Below, piece by piece: positions 8,140 to 17,755 of a DNA stretch of 51,073 bases (its first letter is position 1; each line of letters begins with the position of its first letter). The notes under the pieces are model-generated. The model did not search any database and was not told where the DNA came from. It was given only the letters and a program-made list of their open reading frames with translations. The DNA lies in assembly GCA_024692905.1 (NCBI GenBank), contig JAILLY010000066.1, positions 66,912-117,984 of the forward strand. The letters run 5' to 3'. Position numbers and translations under genes: made by a program. This DNA is from Lachnospiraceae bacterium. GTDB taxonomy: Bacteria > Bacillota > Clostridia > Lachnospirales > Lachnospiraceae.

Positions 8140-10533
8140 TTACAACCACTTCCTTATCCTTATATCCGTAAGTGCAGTCTGGTCACCGGTAAGCGCGGCA
8201 TATACCTCGCCCGGCCCATCGCTTATAACTGTCGTATTTTCGATATATATACCGAGGTTTTCCGTTGCCATGGTCACCTTATTGCCCTTCTTTACAAATT
8301 CAACAGAGCATTCCATGCCTTCCTTATTGACAGCCTTCCACGTATCCCATCCCGGAAAATCATCATTCTTCTTCATGGTAAACCTGTTATCGGCAAGCGT
8401 CTCATCTCCCGTGCACTCACCGTTTATCTTGATGAGGGCATACTCACGGTACCCTTTACCGTATACCTTCCCGTCCTCCGAATAGTAGATGACCACATAA
8501 GGACAATGCCATATGAGTGACGCCGAAGGAAGGGTCATCGTATGGAAATCAACTCTCATCTCATCTTCGATACGGATACCTTCCGTGGCATCGGAACGGT
8601 CACGGTCTATCTGCACATTGGGGATATCGGACTCAAGCCTGTCAATGAAACTTTCCCCGCTTACTATCTTCTTTATATCACCTTCACCGATCTTCTCATC
8701 GGTCTGCCTGATCGATATGCCCTTAAGGATGCCGTTCTCACCGGTAAGTCCTATGTAGGACGACTTGGACTTATCGGGAAGCGCAACTATGATATTGACT
8801 GTCTTTGCAGGGCTTAACATACGGATAGTCATATGATCGTCATATCTTGCCGCTTTTATATGATATGATACCGCGGTGCCGTTTGCATCACTCTTATCTG
8901 TTTCTTCTGACGGCCCGTTATCAAGGATGTCAACCTCCATATCCCTTGCGCCGGTCGACACGTAATGACCGTCAAACCACAATTCACCGTACTCAAGATA
9001 ACAGTATGCATCTATCGACTTATTATCGGTATGCACGAGCCTGTCATACGAATCAAACAGTATAACTGCCGGAGAACAGAAACTTCCATCGGATGCATCG
9101 GAAGGGATGAAATCGAACAGTATCTCCGTGATCCTTGGCGTGACAGGTATTCCGACCGAGACCGAATCCCTGTAGTTTCCGCATTTAAGTTCGCTCTCAA
9201 CCTTCATCATCTCGGCACGTTCCCTGACCGTATTATCCTCATCCATGATCTGGATCATGGCCTCCGCAAACTCAGGGTCAAACTGAATGCCGGATTTCCC
9301 GACAAATTCCTCCCTTACTATAGGATACGGCAAAGGATCACGATAACGCTGTCTGGAAGTCATCGTGTCATACGCATCCGCCACGGTGATTATCCTTGCG
9401 ATCTCCGGGATCTCTTTGCCCTTAAGTCCTTTCGGATAGCCGCTGCCGTTATACTTTTCATGGCTGTAGAGTACACCTTCCTTAAGATACGGGTACTCGC
9501 TGATGCTGCCGAGTATCTCGGCACTGATCTCGGGTTTCTGTCTCATTATCCGGCGTTCTTCATCGGAAAGCTTCTCGGTCTTTGACAGGATGCTGTCCGG
9601 CATTCCGATCATACCGACATCATGCAGGAGCGCCGCATAGTATATCTCATCGCATTCATCCTCGCCTTTTTTGACTCTGCCTGCGATCCTTTTTGCATAT
9701 TCGGCAACTCTCTCCGAATGGCCTTCCAAAAATGCGTCTCTTTTTTCTATGGCTGCAACGAATGCCGTGGCCGTCTGGTCAAACAGCCTCTTTGCACTGT
9801 TTCTCTCCTCATTAAGGTCCTCCATCTCACTCCGGTGGGCCTTCATGACTTCTTCATTAACATCCAGATAGGTAAATATATAGAGCGATATGGACACAAG
9901 GACCATTGCCATGTTTACGATCGATATCCCGTATGAAAAGATCTGGATGATCCCGACGGCGATAGGGACAAAGATATAGAGGACAAGCGAAGTATATATG
10001 AGGCGGCTTAATGCCCTGCGGTATTTACGGATGACGGTATACTGTACAAGCGGACAGACGACCGGGATCAGATAACTTAACAGGAAGGCCGGTCCTCTAT
10101 GATAACGGTTATTGTCATCAAAATAATATACCAATCCCGTAAACTGGGATAATACGATGAAGAACATGCCGATCACGGCGGCCGTTCCGGTCGCTTCCAG
10201 CCTCCTCGGTGTCGTCTTTGCTATGCCGCTCGTTACAAGAAGGTCCATAAGATACAGGTTGAATTCAAACACTATCGCGGACGTCAGGAAGAACACAAGG
10301 AAATTGCTGACTCTGACCATGACATATCCCCTGTAACCGGGCAGACCCGAATAAATATATGCCATCCTGTCCGAAAAAAGAAGCAGCGTTGCGATGAACT
10401 CCATACCAATAAGGATCATCTTTCTTCTCTTTTCAAGAAAGCGCGTAAAGAACAGCAGCAGCGTGAAAGACATACAGGCTGCCGACAGTCCGAGCATGAT
10501 ATCAAGTTGATATGTCCTTATAAGATCAAACAT
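8140..10533 (-). CDS. Membrane HD-GYP-family protein with altered metal site and C-terminal beta domains
   Basis: 797 aa. The ATG at 10533 is preferred to an upstream in-frame GTG (10557) because the AAAGGAG ribosome site lies between them. The N-terminus has about seven hydrophobic segments (to ~residue 222), then a short coiled coil, then an HD-GYP domain (~250-435): GHSERVA, HD at 304-305, SHEKYNGSGYP and ADAYDTMTS. Several residues differ from active HD-GYP phosphodiesterases: HDVGM instead of HDVGK, RQKPEISAEIL where KxHPxxG is usual, and SHE instead of HHE, so c-di-GMP hydrolysis is doubtful. The C-terminal ~330 residues are beta-rich and hold two related segments with GLTGENGIL and ALTGDQTAL. 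It starts 24 bp after the regulator gene. Confidence 0.8.
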   Translation of the reverse strand: MFDLIRTYQLDIMLGLSAACMSFTLLLFFTRFLEKRRKMILIGMEFIATLLLFSDRMAYIYSGLPGYRGYVMVRVSNFLVFFLTSAIVFEFNLYLMDLLVTSGIAKTTPRRLEATGTAAVIGMFFIVLSQFTGLVYYFDDNNRYHRGPAFLLSYLIPVVCPLVQYTVIRKYRRALSRLIYTSLVLYIFVPIAVGIIQIFSYGISIVNMAMVLVSISLYIFTYLDVNEEVMKAHRSEMEDLNEERNSAKRLFDQTATAFVAAIEKRDAFLEGHSERVAEYAKRIAGRVKKGEDECDEIYYAALLHDVGMIGMPDSILSKTEKLSDEERRIMRQKPEISAEILGSISEYPYLKEGVLYSHEKYNGSGYPKGLKGKEIPEIARIITVADAYDTMTSRQRYRDPLPYPIVREEFVGKSGIQFDPEFAEAMIQIMDEDNTVRERAEMMKVESELKCGNYRDSVSVGIPVTPRITEILFDFIPSDASDGSFCSPAVILFDSYDRLVHTDNKSIDAYCYLEYGELWFDGHYVSTGARDMEVDILDNGPSEETDKSDANGTAVSYHIKAARYDDHMTIRMLSPAKTVNIIVALPDKSKSSYIGLTGENGILKGISIRQTDEKIGEGDIKKIVSGESFIDRLESDIPNVQIDRDRSDATEGIRIEDEMRVDFHTMTLPSASLIWHCPYVVIYYSEDGKVYGKGYREYALIKINGECTGDETLADNRFTMKKNDDFPGWDTWKAVNKEGMECSVEFVKKGNKVTMATENLGIYIENTTVISDGPGEVYAALTGDQTALTDIRIRKWL

Positions 10534-10557
10534 GATCAGCCTCTCCTTTACTGTCAC

Positions 10558-11316
10558 CTATTTCCGGAGGATAAAAAACTGCTGAAGTTTCTCGAGCAGC
10601 TCGTCGCGCTGGATGCTCTTTAGGAAGTAACCTTCCGGGCGGAGTGCAACGACCGCCATCACACTCTCCTTATCGCTCTTACCGGTAAGGAACATAACCG
10701 GTATCGACCTGGTCTCCTCATCGCTCCTTAACATCTCAAGCACCTTCGGTCCGCTCGTGACCGGCATTTCATGATCAAGAAGTATAAGATCGACCTTGTT
10801 CTTTGCAAGGAACTTAATGGCCTGAAGTCCGGAATTGGCCATGAAAACCTTATAACTGTCCTTGAGCCACTGCCGCACAAGCGAGAGGTACTGGGGATCG
10901 TCATCAACGATAAGGATCCGCTTTAAAAAGTCACCGGATTCCATCTTCCTGTGATATTCAGCTACCGTATTTGCAAACACCGAATTATCCACGGGTCTTG
11001 AAAATGTTTTGTATATAAGATCCCCGGGGATCCTTGAACATATATTATCTATATCCAGCTGTTCCCCGACGAGTATGAGCTGCGCTCCCCTTTCTTCCAC
11101 CTTATCCGTAAGAAAATGTATCACGTCATCCTTAGGGATCATGTCATCATCCATATAAAGGATTATCAGCTGTTCATCATCCCACGCCCCGTTTATGTCA
11201 TTTACAGTACTGGGTACAAATACGCAGTCAAATCCCGCATCCGCAACTTTCTTCACGAGCACGCGCACGATAAAGGATTCCTTATCACCGGTGAAGATAA
11301 CCCGCTTCTTTTCCAT
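10558..11316 (-). CDS. Two-domain response regulator (receiver-like plus receiver)
   Basis: 252 aa and no DNA-binding or enzymatic output domain. The C-terminal half is a canonical receiver: acidic pocket VDDD (137-140), phosphoacceptor Asp181 in LILLDHEMPVTSG, Thr211 and Lys233 in GYFLKS. The N-terminal half (1-120) has a receiver-like pattern with LIILYMDDDM and a possible conserved Lys103, but its signature is degraded. It starts 3 bp after the hybrid kinase stop, with AAGGGGGAA upstream, and lies just before an HD-GYP-family gene. It is probably the phosphorelay target of the kinase HPt domain, relaying to a neighbouring HD-GYP protein (inference). Confidence 0.82.
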   Translation of the reverse strand: MEKKRVIFTGDKESFIVRVLVKKVADAGFDCVFVPSTVNDINGAWDDEQLIILYMDDDMIPKDDVIHFLTDKVEERGAQLILVGEQLDIDNICSRIPGDLIYKTFSRPVDNSVFANTVAEYHRKMESGDFLKRILIVDDDPQYLSLVRQWLKDSYKVFMANSGLQAIKFLAKNKVDLILLDHEMPVTSGPKVLEMLRSDEETRSIPVMFLTGKSDKESVMAVVALRPEGYFLKSIQRDELLEKLQQFFILRK

Positions 11317-11319
11317 GAT

Positions 11320-14300
11320 TTATTCCCCCTTGCCCTTCCATCCGTTTATCAGTTCTTCCATTCCTTCCCAGTCGAAGGTTTTCAGACATTTCGTGAGTTT
11401 ACCGGTCAGTATTGCATCTTCATCCTCAAGTCTGTATTCAGCCAGCTGATCGAGTATCATCTCCACAGAATCATAATCCATCTGCGGTATGACATCACAA
11501 AGGGCATTATAGGCATCCTCAAGCTCTTCTTTGGATATCATCTCCTTATCCTCACCGTCATTTTCGACGGCCCTGAGCCTTGCAAGCCTTTCCTTATATG
11601 ATGCATATTCGTTTAACAGCCTGCCTGTATTTTCATTTATAAAGCCGATATCTTTTCTGTTGCCCGCATCCTCAAGAGCCTGTGAAAGCTCAGACAGTTC
11701 CGATGCACCTATTATCCGTGCCGAACTCTTTAAGGCATGAACTTTGATCGTATACAGTCTTATATTATCACTCTCATACGCATCCCGGATGACTTTCGCA
11801 TTATCATCAATGGTATCAAGGAAGAGATTGAGCGAGAAGATGAAACTCTCAATGCCGCCCGAATTCCTGATACCGTCCGGAACGGATATCCCTTCCGTTT
11901 CTTCAAGCCACATCATATCAGCCGGAAGTTCGGTAAGTGCCTCAACGGCATCTTCTTTTTGGGGTATCTCCATCATATTTTCAGGAAGGTGGCGCATGAT
12001 CGTCTTTTCAAGAGTTTCGCTGTCAACGGGCTTGGAAAGATAGCCGTTAAACCCATGAGAGATGTAGAACTCCTCTCCTGCCATGGCATTTGCGGTAAGC
12101 GCATACACGGGAAGATCCGGGAAGCTCTTTCGTATCTCCTTAAGTGTCTCAACGCCGTCCATTCCGGGCATCATGTGATCGAGAAGAACGACATCAAAAT
12201 GCGTATCCCTGATCTTGTCGAGTGCATCTTCACCGCTTGTCGAAGTCGTTACAAATACCTTTGTTGCCTTAAGCAGCCCCTTGATCACGTTTAAGTTGAC
12301 CGGATTATCGTCAACGACGAGGATATCGGCATCGGGAGCTATGAACTGGGGTACATACGGTCCCCTCGGTTCACTGTCATCATGTTCCATGAATACACCG
12401 ATCGGAGTATTATCCACTATCTTCTGCGACAGCTTAAGTGTAAACTCACTGCCCTCACCGTAAACGCTTTCACATTTCAGTTCACCGTTCATAAGGGCTG
12501 CGAATCTTCTTGAGATATCAAGTCCGAGACCGGTCCCCTGCTTTCCGCTGTTCTTCTCCTCGTCAAGTCTTTCGTATGCCGTAAAGAGCTTATCCATATC
12601 CTCCTGCCTGATACCGATACCCGTATCCTTTACGACAAAGCTTATGACGGCATTATCATCGTTTCTTTCCATCATGGAAACGTTAAGTGCCACTCCTCCG
12701 AAATCGGTATATTTCACGGCATTTGTCAGGAGGTTGAGAACTATCTGCTTTATCTTCCCGGCATCGCCGTACATACGCCTCGGGAGCAGTTCATCAATGA
12801 CCACGTCAAATGTAAGCTCCTTCTGTGTGCTCCTGACGCGGATCATGGAAACTATGGCCCTGAGTTCCTCCTGCACATCATATTCCTGCTCAACAAGGTG
12901 CATCTTTCCCGATTCTATCTTGGACATGTCAAGAAGATCATTGATCAGTCCCAGAAGCGACTCGGATGCATTTCTTATATCAAACGCATAGTTCATCATT
13001 GACATGAAATAAGGCTTGGGAACACCTGTCGGATCCTCACGCATTGCCATCTCATTCATACCCATTATGGTATTTATGGGCGTACGTATCTCGTGTGAGA
13101 TATTGGCAAGGAATCGTGATTTGGCACTGTTTGCCCGCTCCGCTTCATCCCTGGCCTGACGAATCTCATCATACTGCCTGCGTATAACGGTGGAACGCAT
13201 GACTCTCCATACGATAAGACCGGTAACAAGAGCCAGCAGAGTCAGAAGGAGTATCCTGACTATAAGAAGTTCCATCGGCCTTGCGTTCTTCTTTATCCTG
13301 AACGTATCATCCTGCAGGATCGTTCCCGTCGTTCTGTCAAACATCTGCAGATGCAGGGTATAATCACCGTAAGGCAGGTTTGTGTATTCAAGCGCTGCAA
13401 GGTCGCTCCTTCTCGCGGTGATACCTTCATCCCGGGCACCTTCAAGATACATCCTCACAGTCGGATTGAGCATCGTGTAATCCATAACCGAAGCCGATAT
13501 CTGCACACGTCCGGAAGTGGCCGGCAGTATATACTCTCCGTCCGGCCCCGGGAATATCCGGTTATCGTTACAGTAAATCGATCTTATGCCCATCCGGACC
13601 TTGCCTGAGGTTTCGTAGTAATTCTTTATGTTGACTCTTATCACTCCGTTCCTGCCGGAGATATAAAGGTTTCCGTTTTCATCCGTGGTGCTGTACGAGT
13701 TGCTCGTTATGGAATAGGGCAGCCCGTTTTCGATCGTATACAGGCTGTAGTCCGTGATGTTGTCCGAAAGCATCTCGTCTGCTTTTACGGTATATAATCC
13801 GAATGATGAAAGGATCCATGCATTGTCATTGTCATCAAAATAGATATCGTAATTATTGTTATACGGGAAAGTCGAGACCCTCGTTATAACTCCGTCTTTT
13901 ATGTATTCTATGGAGTTGGACGTTACGAGCCAGAGCACACCGCGTTTTTCATCCTTTATCATCCTCATGACAACGTCGCTCGTAAGCCCGTCGTCCCTTC
14001 CGAGCCTTGAAACCTTATCGCCGTCAATGACATAGATACCGTCTCCGTCGGTACCCGCGAGGACGGTACCGTCATCCTCCTGAGAAACGGTCATGAAGAT
14101 GGTGTTTTTGATAACATCGCCAGTTCCGACAGTTTGTGATACCTCGCTGTTCTTGATGACTGCAAGCCCGCCGTTCGTTCCGGCGAGGATACTTCCGTCA
14201 TTTGCGAGTGTAACACACCTGACCTGGTCGTCAGGCATACCGTTCTTAACAGTATACTGGATAACGGTCTTATCCGCCGTATAACAGATAAGCCCCATAT

Positions 14301-15573
14301 TGTTCGTATATGTACCGATCCAGAGATTGCCGTGCGTATCTTCCGTGATACACCTTATGCGCGTATCTCCGATAAGATCGGTGAGCTTATTCTCTTTGGC
14401 CTTACCCTCCTGCGACACTATACCGAGTCCGTGATCGGTACCTATATACAGGTCTGTACCGTAACGGCAGACAACATTCGTCACGTTTGGATGAAGCCCG
14501 GCCCCCTCCGTCACATCAGCGAAATTATTGGTCACTATCTTCATGACGCCCTGCGTGGATGAAGCAAGCCAGAGGTTGCCCTGGTAATCCGATGTCAGCA
14601 TCTCTATACCGGAATTCACCGGAACATTATTCACAACATGAAAAACGTAATTCGTATCAAGATATCCGAATGAACTCGTGGACGATACCCATACACGTCC
14701 GCAGTCGTAATTAAGCCAGTGGGTACCTTCAATCGGAACTACGGAAATCTTCTTCATACGGTCCGCAGTGGTGCCAAAATCCCCGTAATATATGTTGCTG
14801 CTGTCGGTCCCGAGATAAACCTTTCCCGCATGGAGCGGATCGGCCATGATCGTCGTGATCCTCCCGGCACCGATCTCATCGCTGCTGTATACTTCCGTCA
14901 CTTCCCGGTCATCTATGGCGAATATAAGGCCGCCCGAAGTCTGTCCGTAGATCCTTCCGGATACATCGGTATCAAGCTTAAGGATACGTTCATCGGAAAA
15001 GTCGGCACCCGGAACATCATGCACCGCCAGTGATGTATCAACATAGCATATACCTGACGTGGTACCTATGAAAACATTGCCGTCCCTGTCCTCTGCAAAG
15101 ATTCGGATCGAAGATGAAGGGAGACCCTCTTTATATGTAAGATGCACGCTCTGCTGTCCGTTAAGCATGACAACGCCGTTATCATTTGTTCCTACCCATA
15201 TCCGTCCGAAGCCGTCTTCAAATATCCCTCTCGCACTCGTCAGTCCGCCCTGGGTATCAAGCCGTTCAAAAACGGAACCGTCATAACGGATAACACCGCT
15301 GTAGCCGCCGATCCATACATGACCGTCATGTGCCCCGAGAATGAACATAGCATCGGAAGTGGGCAGCCCGTTTGATGCATCATATACTTTGGCAGTATAT
15401 CCAACCCTTGCAAGCTGTCTGGATGCGGCGTATCCTCCTCCGTATGCGCCGAAACCTTTTTCGTCCCCGGCCTTCCCCTGCGCGAAGGTCGCGCAAAGAG
15501 AACACTGAATGATAAAAAGAATAAGAGCTGTTATGAATACCGCAGGTTTAACCGCTTTATTACTTATCTTCAT
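11320..15573 (-). CDS. Hybrid histidine kinase with extracytoplasmic beta-propeller sensor
   Basis: 1417 aa. The ATG at 15573 is chosen because GGAGG lies 6 nt upstream; a TTG two codons earlier is unsupported. Order: signal/anchor segment (~8-30); many two-component-regulator propeller repeats (~45-690, recurring patterns such as GHVWIGG, GRIWVGT, GNLWIGT); a Y_Y_Y-type beta domain; a transmembrane helix (~770-793); HisKA with ISHEIRTP (His about 827); an ATPase domain with DTGIGI and GTGLGLDISR; a receiver (LLDHMMPGMDG, Asp about 1132); and an HPt domain with HALKSSARI (His about 1277). This is a full phosphorelay in one chain, like the hybrid two-component sensors known for sugars in Bacteroidetes. 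It overlaps the HD-GYP gene by 14 bp. Ligand unknown. Confidence 0.9.
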   Translation of the reverse strand: MKISNKAVKPAVFITALILFIIQCSLCATFAQGKAGDEKGFGAYGGGYAASRQLARVGYTAKVYDASNGLPTSDAMFILGAHDGHVWIGGYSGVIRYDGSVFERLDTQGGLTSARGIFEDGFGRIWVGTNDNGVVMLNGQQSVHLTYKEGLPSSSIRIFAEDRDGNVFIGTTSGICYVDTSLAVHDVPGADFSDERILKLDTDVSGRIYGQTSGGLIFAIDDREVTEVYSSDEIGAGRITTIMADPLHAGKVYLGTDSSNIYYGDFGTTADRMKKISVVPIEGTHWLNYDCGRVWVSSTSSFGYLDTNYVFHVVNNVPVNSGIEMLTSDYQGNLWLASSTQGVMKIVTNNFADVTEGAGLHPNVTNVVCRYGTDLYIGTDHGLGIVSQEGKAKENKLTDLIGDTRIRCITEDTHGNLWIGTYTNNMGLICYTADKTVIQYTVKNGMPDDQVRCVTLANDGSILAGTNGGLAVIKNSEVSQTVGTGDVIKNTIFMTVSQEDDGTVLAGTDGDGIYVIDGDKVSRLGRDDGLTSDVVMRMIKDEKRGVLWLVTSNSIEYIKDGVITRVSTFPYNNNYDIYFDDNDNAWILSSFGLYTVKADEMLSDNITDYSLYTIENGLPYSITSNSYSTTDENGNLYISGRNGVIRVNIKNYYETSGKVRMGIRSIYCNDNRIFPGPDGEYILPATSGRVQISASVMDYTMLNPTVRMYLEGARDEGITARRSDLAALEYTNLPYGDYTLHLQMFDRTTGTILQDDTFRIKKNARPMELLIVRILLLTLLALVTGLIVWRVMRSTVIRRQYDEIRQARDEAERANSAKSRFLANISHEIRTPINTIMGMNEMAMREDPTGVPKPYFMSMMNYAFDIRNASESLLGLINDLLDMSKIESGKMHLVEQEYDVQEELRAIVSMIRVRSTQKELTFDVVIDELLPRRMYGDAGKIKQIVLNLLTNAVKYTDFGGVALNVSMMERNDDNAVISFVVKDTGIGIRQEDMDKLFTAYERLDEEKNSGKQGTGLGLDISRRFAALMNGELKCESVYGEGSEFTLKLSQKIVDNTPIGVFMEHDDSEPRGPYVPQFIAPDADILVVDDNPVNLNVIKGLLKATKVFVTTSTSGEDALDKIRDTHFDVVLLDHMMPGMDGVETLKEIRKSFPDLPVYALTANAMAGEEFYISHGFNGYLSKPVDSETLEKTIMRHLPENMMEIPQKEDAVEALTELPADMMWLEETEGISVPDGIRNSGGIESFIFSLNLFLDTIDDNAKVIRDAYESDNIRLYTIKVHALKSSARIIGASELSELSQALEDAGNRKDIGFINENTGRLLNEYASYKERLARLRAVENDGEDKEMISKEELEDAYNALCDVIPQMDYDSVEMILDQLAEYRLEDEDAILTGKLTKCLKTFDWEGMEELINGWKGKGE

Positions 15574-17755
15574 GGGCAACCTCCGTCTGTGTTTCGGGAT
15601 TATACTTCCTCATAATGACTTTTACTTCCGCAAGTGATTCCATGAGCACTTCCACACATTTGGGATCGAACTGCGTCCCGGAACCTTCCTGTATCATCGA
15701 CAATGCTTTTTCAAAAGGAAACGCCGGCTTGTAGACACGCGGGGAAGTAAGCGCATCAAAAACATCTGCCACTGCCATTATTCGGGCCGAAAGCGGGATC
15801 ACTTCTCCGTGAAGACCCTCCGGATAGCCCTTTCCGTCCCACCTTTCATGGTGGTAGGCAGCCATGTTCCTTGCTTCCTTGAGATAGTTTTCACCCTTCA
15901 CGGTACTTATTGCCTTTTCCATTATCTTCTTTCCGGCCGTGGTATGTGTCTTTATTATCTCAAACTCTTCTTCCGTGAGTTTACCGGGCTTGTTTAAGAC
16001 ATTGTCCGGTATGTTGATCTTGCCCACGTCATGAAGGGGAGCGCTTCGTACGACATTGGATATGAACTTCGGCGTGATCTTTTCGGAATAATATCCTTTC
16101 CTCTGAAGTCCCTCGACGATTATCTTTACATATGCGGAAGTCTTCTGGATATGAGCCCCCGTATCCGAATCACGGTTTTCAACAAGATCCGCCATTGTGA
16201 TGATAAGGCCGTCCTGCATCTTGGCCGTATTTTCCGAAAAACGTCTTAAGCCTCTTAACTGCTCGCTCTGGTTTACAGCCATATCGCAGATGGCCATATA
16301 CAGTTTCTCAACCTCATCGCCTGTCTGTATATCGATGGACCTCATCTTTCTGACGGTATCATCAAGTTTTCTCTGCTCATTTCCCGCCCCTATGAAATCC
16401 TCAACGGCAACAGCCATACTGTTTATCGGATAGGCCATATAGGTACCTGCGATCCATAATCCGTAGGCCAGGATCAATACTGAAAAGGCCGCCATGATAA
16501 GAAATACCCTGATGGCAAAATCTCTCATGTAGTCGGAGACATAATCAAGAGACGCATCAGCGCCGGCATAGCATACAAATCTTCCTTTTTCATCCCGTAC
16601 AGGATAATATGCCGATGCTAACCATCTCCATGTACTCCTGGTTTCTATGACCGGAATCTCCTCCCCCTTAAGGAGCCGGTCCATATACGGTTTGAATCCT
16701 TCTTCTACAGGAATGACCGTACCCGGATCGTATCCCAAGGGATTTTCTTCATCCGAATATTTCCTGTACTCTTCTTTTTCATCAAGATCGAAAATAAAAG
16801 TACATCCGTTCTCTCCTATCTTGACCAGATACAGGTATTTTATCCCGGGTGAATTATCCCGTATGTTGTACAACAGTTTTTCCGTTTCCCTGTATCCGGG
16901 AACATCCTCTCCGTTACGGATATATTCGTCTATCATATCCGCATCAACCACTTCGGCGGCAAACCGGGCCGCGTTCATTGCTAAGTCTTTCTTTTCCGCC
17001 ACGGCATTTTTAAAATACAGCCTGACGCCTACTATCCCGGTAATAAGCACTAACATGAGCGATGTTCCGATAAGCGCGGAAGTCATTCTCCTTTTAAGTG
17101 AATATCTCGAATCACCGCTTAAGTGATCCATGGTTTTTTTCTCGTCACGGGTCAGCGGACGCTGCCTCCATCCCGCATAGTTGATCCTCTCAAGCAGGCG
17201 GTCCGGGATAAAATGCAGGACAGCCGTCGCAAGCGCGGCGGTAAGTGCTTTGTCAAAAACATTAAGGAAAATGTTTATTATGATAAATGACAGAAATCTC
17301 CTTCCGCCCCCGTAAACTCCTGCCGATGAAAGAAGGTAGATAACGGATGTGTTCTCGGGACCTCCGAGGAGCCACCACTGTATGAGCGCACTTAATACTC
17401 CGCTCATGGTCCCCATAAAAACTATGAGCATAGCCGTTTCTTTTATCCTCTTAAGCGGCCTGTTTGTACAAAACCATGAGACCAGAATTGCGATCAGAGC
17501 ATTTACGATCCCGAAATATATGGAATTTATATCAAAAAAGGTACAGATAGTATTTGATGCAACGGCAGTCATTATCCCGGGAAACAGACCGCCTGTCGCG
17601 GCAACAAATATGGTCCCTGCCGAGTCAAGATATATGGGCAGTCCCATAGAATGTGTCAGATAATAAAACAACACATTGACACATATACCGAGTAAGACAA
17701 ATCCCGCGCGGAGAAATCCGTCGCGCCTGCCCCTTTCATATGAAAATGCCCTCAC
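15560..17755 (-). CDS. HD-GYP c-di-GMP phosphodiesterase with ECF-S-like membrane and Cache-like sensor domains
   Basis: 731 aa. GTG start with GGAGG 8 nt upstream, overlapping cobD by 4 bp. Residues 13-185 are a multi-helix membrane domain with LPIYLDSAGTIFVA and GLFPGIMTA, a pattern seen in ECF-transporter S-component-like sensor modules. After a helix at 225-247 comes an extracytoplasmic Cache-like domain (~250-410), a second helix (413-437), HAMP, then HD-GYP. The catalytic set looks intact: His535, His575-Asp576 with Lys579, His604 in KTHTTAG, His635-His636 in HHERWDGKGYP, and ADVFDALTS. Family role: hydrolysis of c-di-GMP. Coupling to cobD suggests it may sense cofactor or precursor status (inference). 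Confidence 0.87.
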   Translation of the reverse strand: MRAFSYERGRRDGFLRAGFVLLGICVNVLFYYLTHSMGLPIYLDSAGTIFVAATGGLFPGIMTAVASNTICTFFDINSIYFGIVNALIAILVSWFCTNRPLKRIKETAMLIVFMGTMSGVLSALIQWWLLGGPENTSVIYLLSSAGVYGGGRRFLSFIIINIFLNVFDKALTAALATAVLHFIPDRLLERINYAGWRQRPLTRDEKKTMDHLSGDSRYSLKRRMTSALIGTSLMLVLITGIVGVRLYFKNAVAEKKDLAMNAARFAAEVVDADMIDEYIRNGEDVPGYRETEKLLYNIRDNSPGIKYLYLVKIGENGCTFIFDLDEKEEYRKYSDEENPLGYDPGTVIPVEEGFKPYMDRLLKGEEIPVIETRSTWRWLASAYYPVRDEKGRFVCYAGADASLDYVSDYMRDFAIRVFLIMAAFSVLILAYGLWIAGTYMAYPINSMAVAVEDFIGAGNEQRKLDDTVRKMRSIDIQTGDEVEKLYMAICDMAVNQSEQLRGLRRFSENTAKMQDGLIITMADLVENRDSDTGAHIQKTSAYVKIIVEGLQRKGYYSEKITPKFISNVVRSAPLHDVGKINIPDNVLNKPGKLTEEEFEIIKTHTTAGKKIMEKAISTVKGENYLKEARNMAAYHHERWDGKGYPEGLHGEVIPLSARIMAVADVFDALTSPRVYKPAFPFEKALSMIQEGSGTQFDPKCVEVLMESLAEVKVIMRKYNPETQTEVAHEDK

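Noticed and set aside
10534..10557. Start of the HD-GYP-like gene at GTG 10557
   Set aside because: The ribosome binding site AAAGGAGAGG lies after it and in front of ATG 10533.
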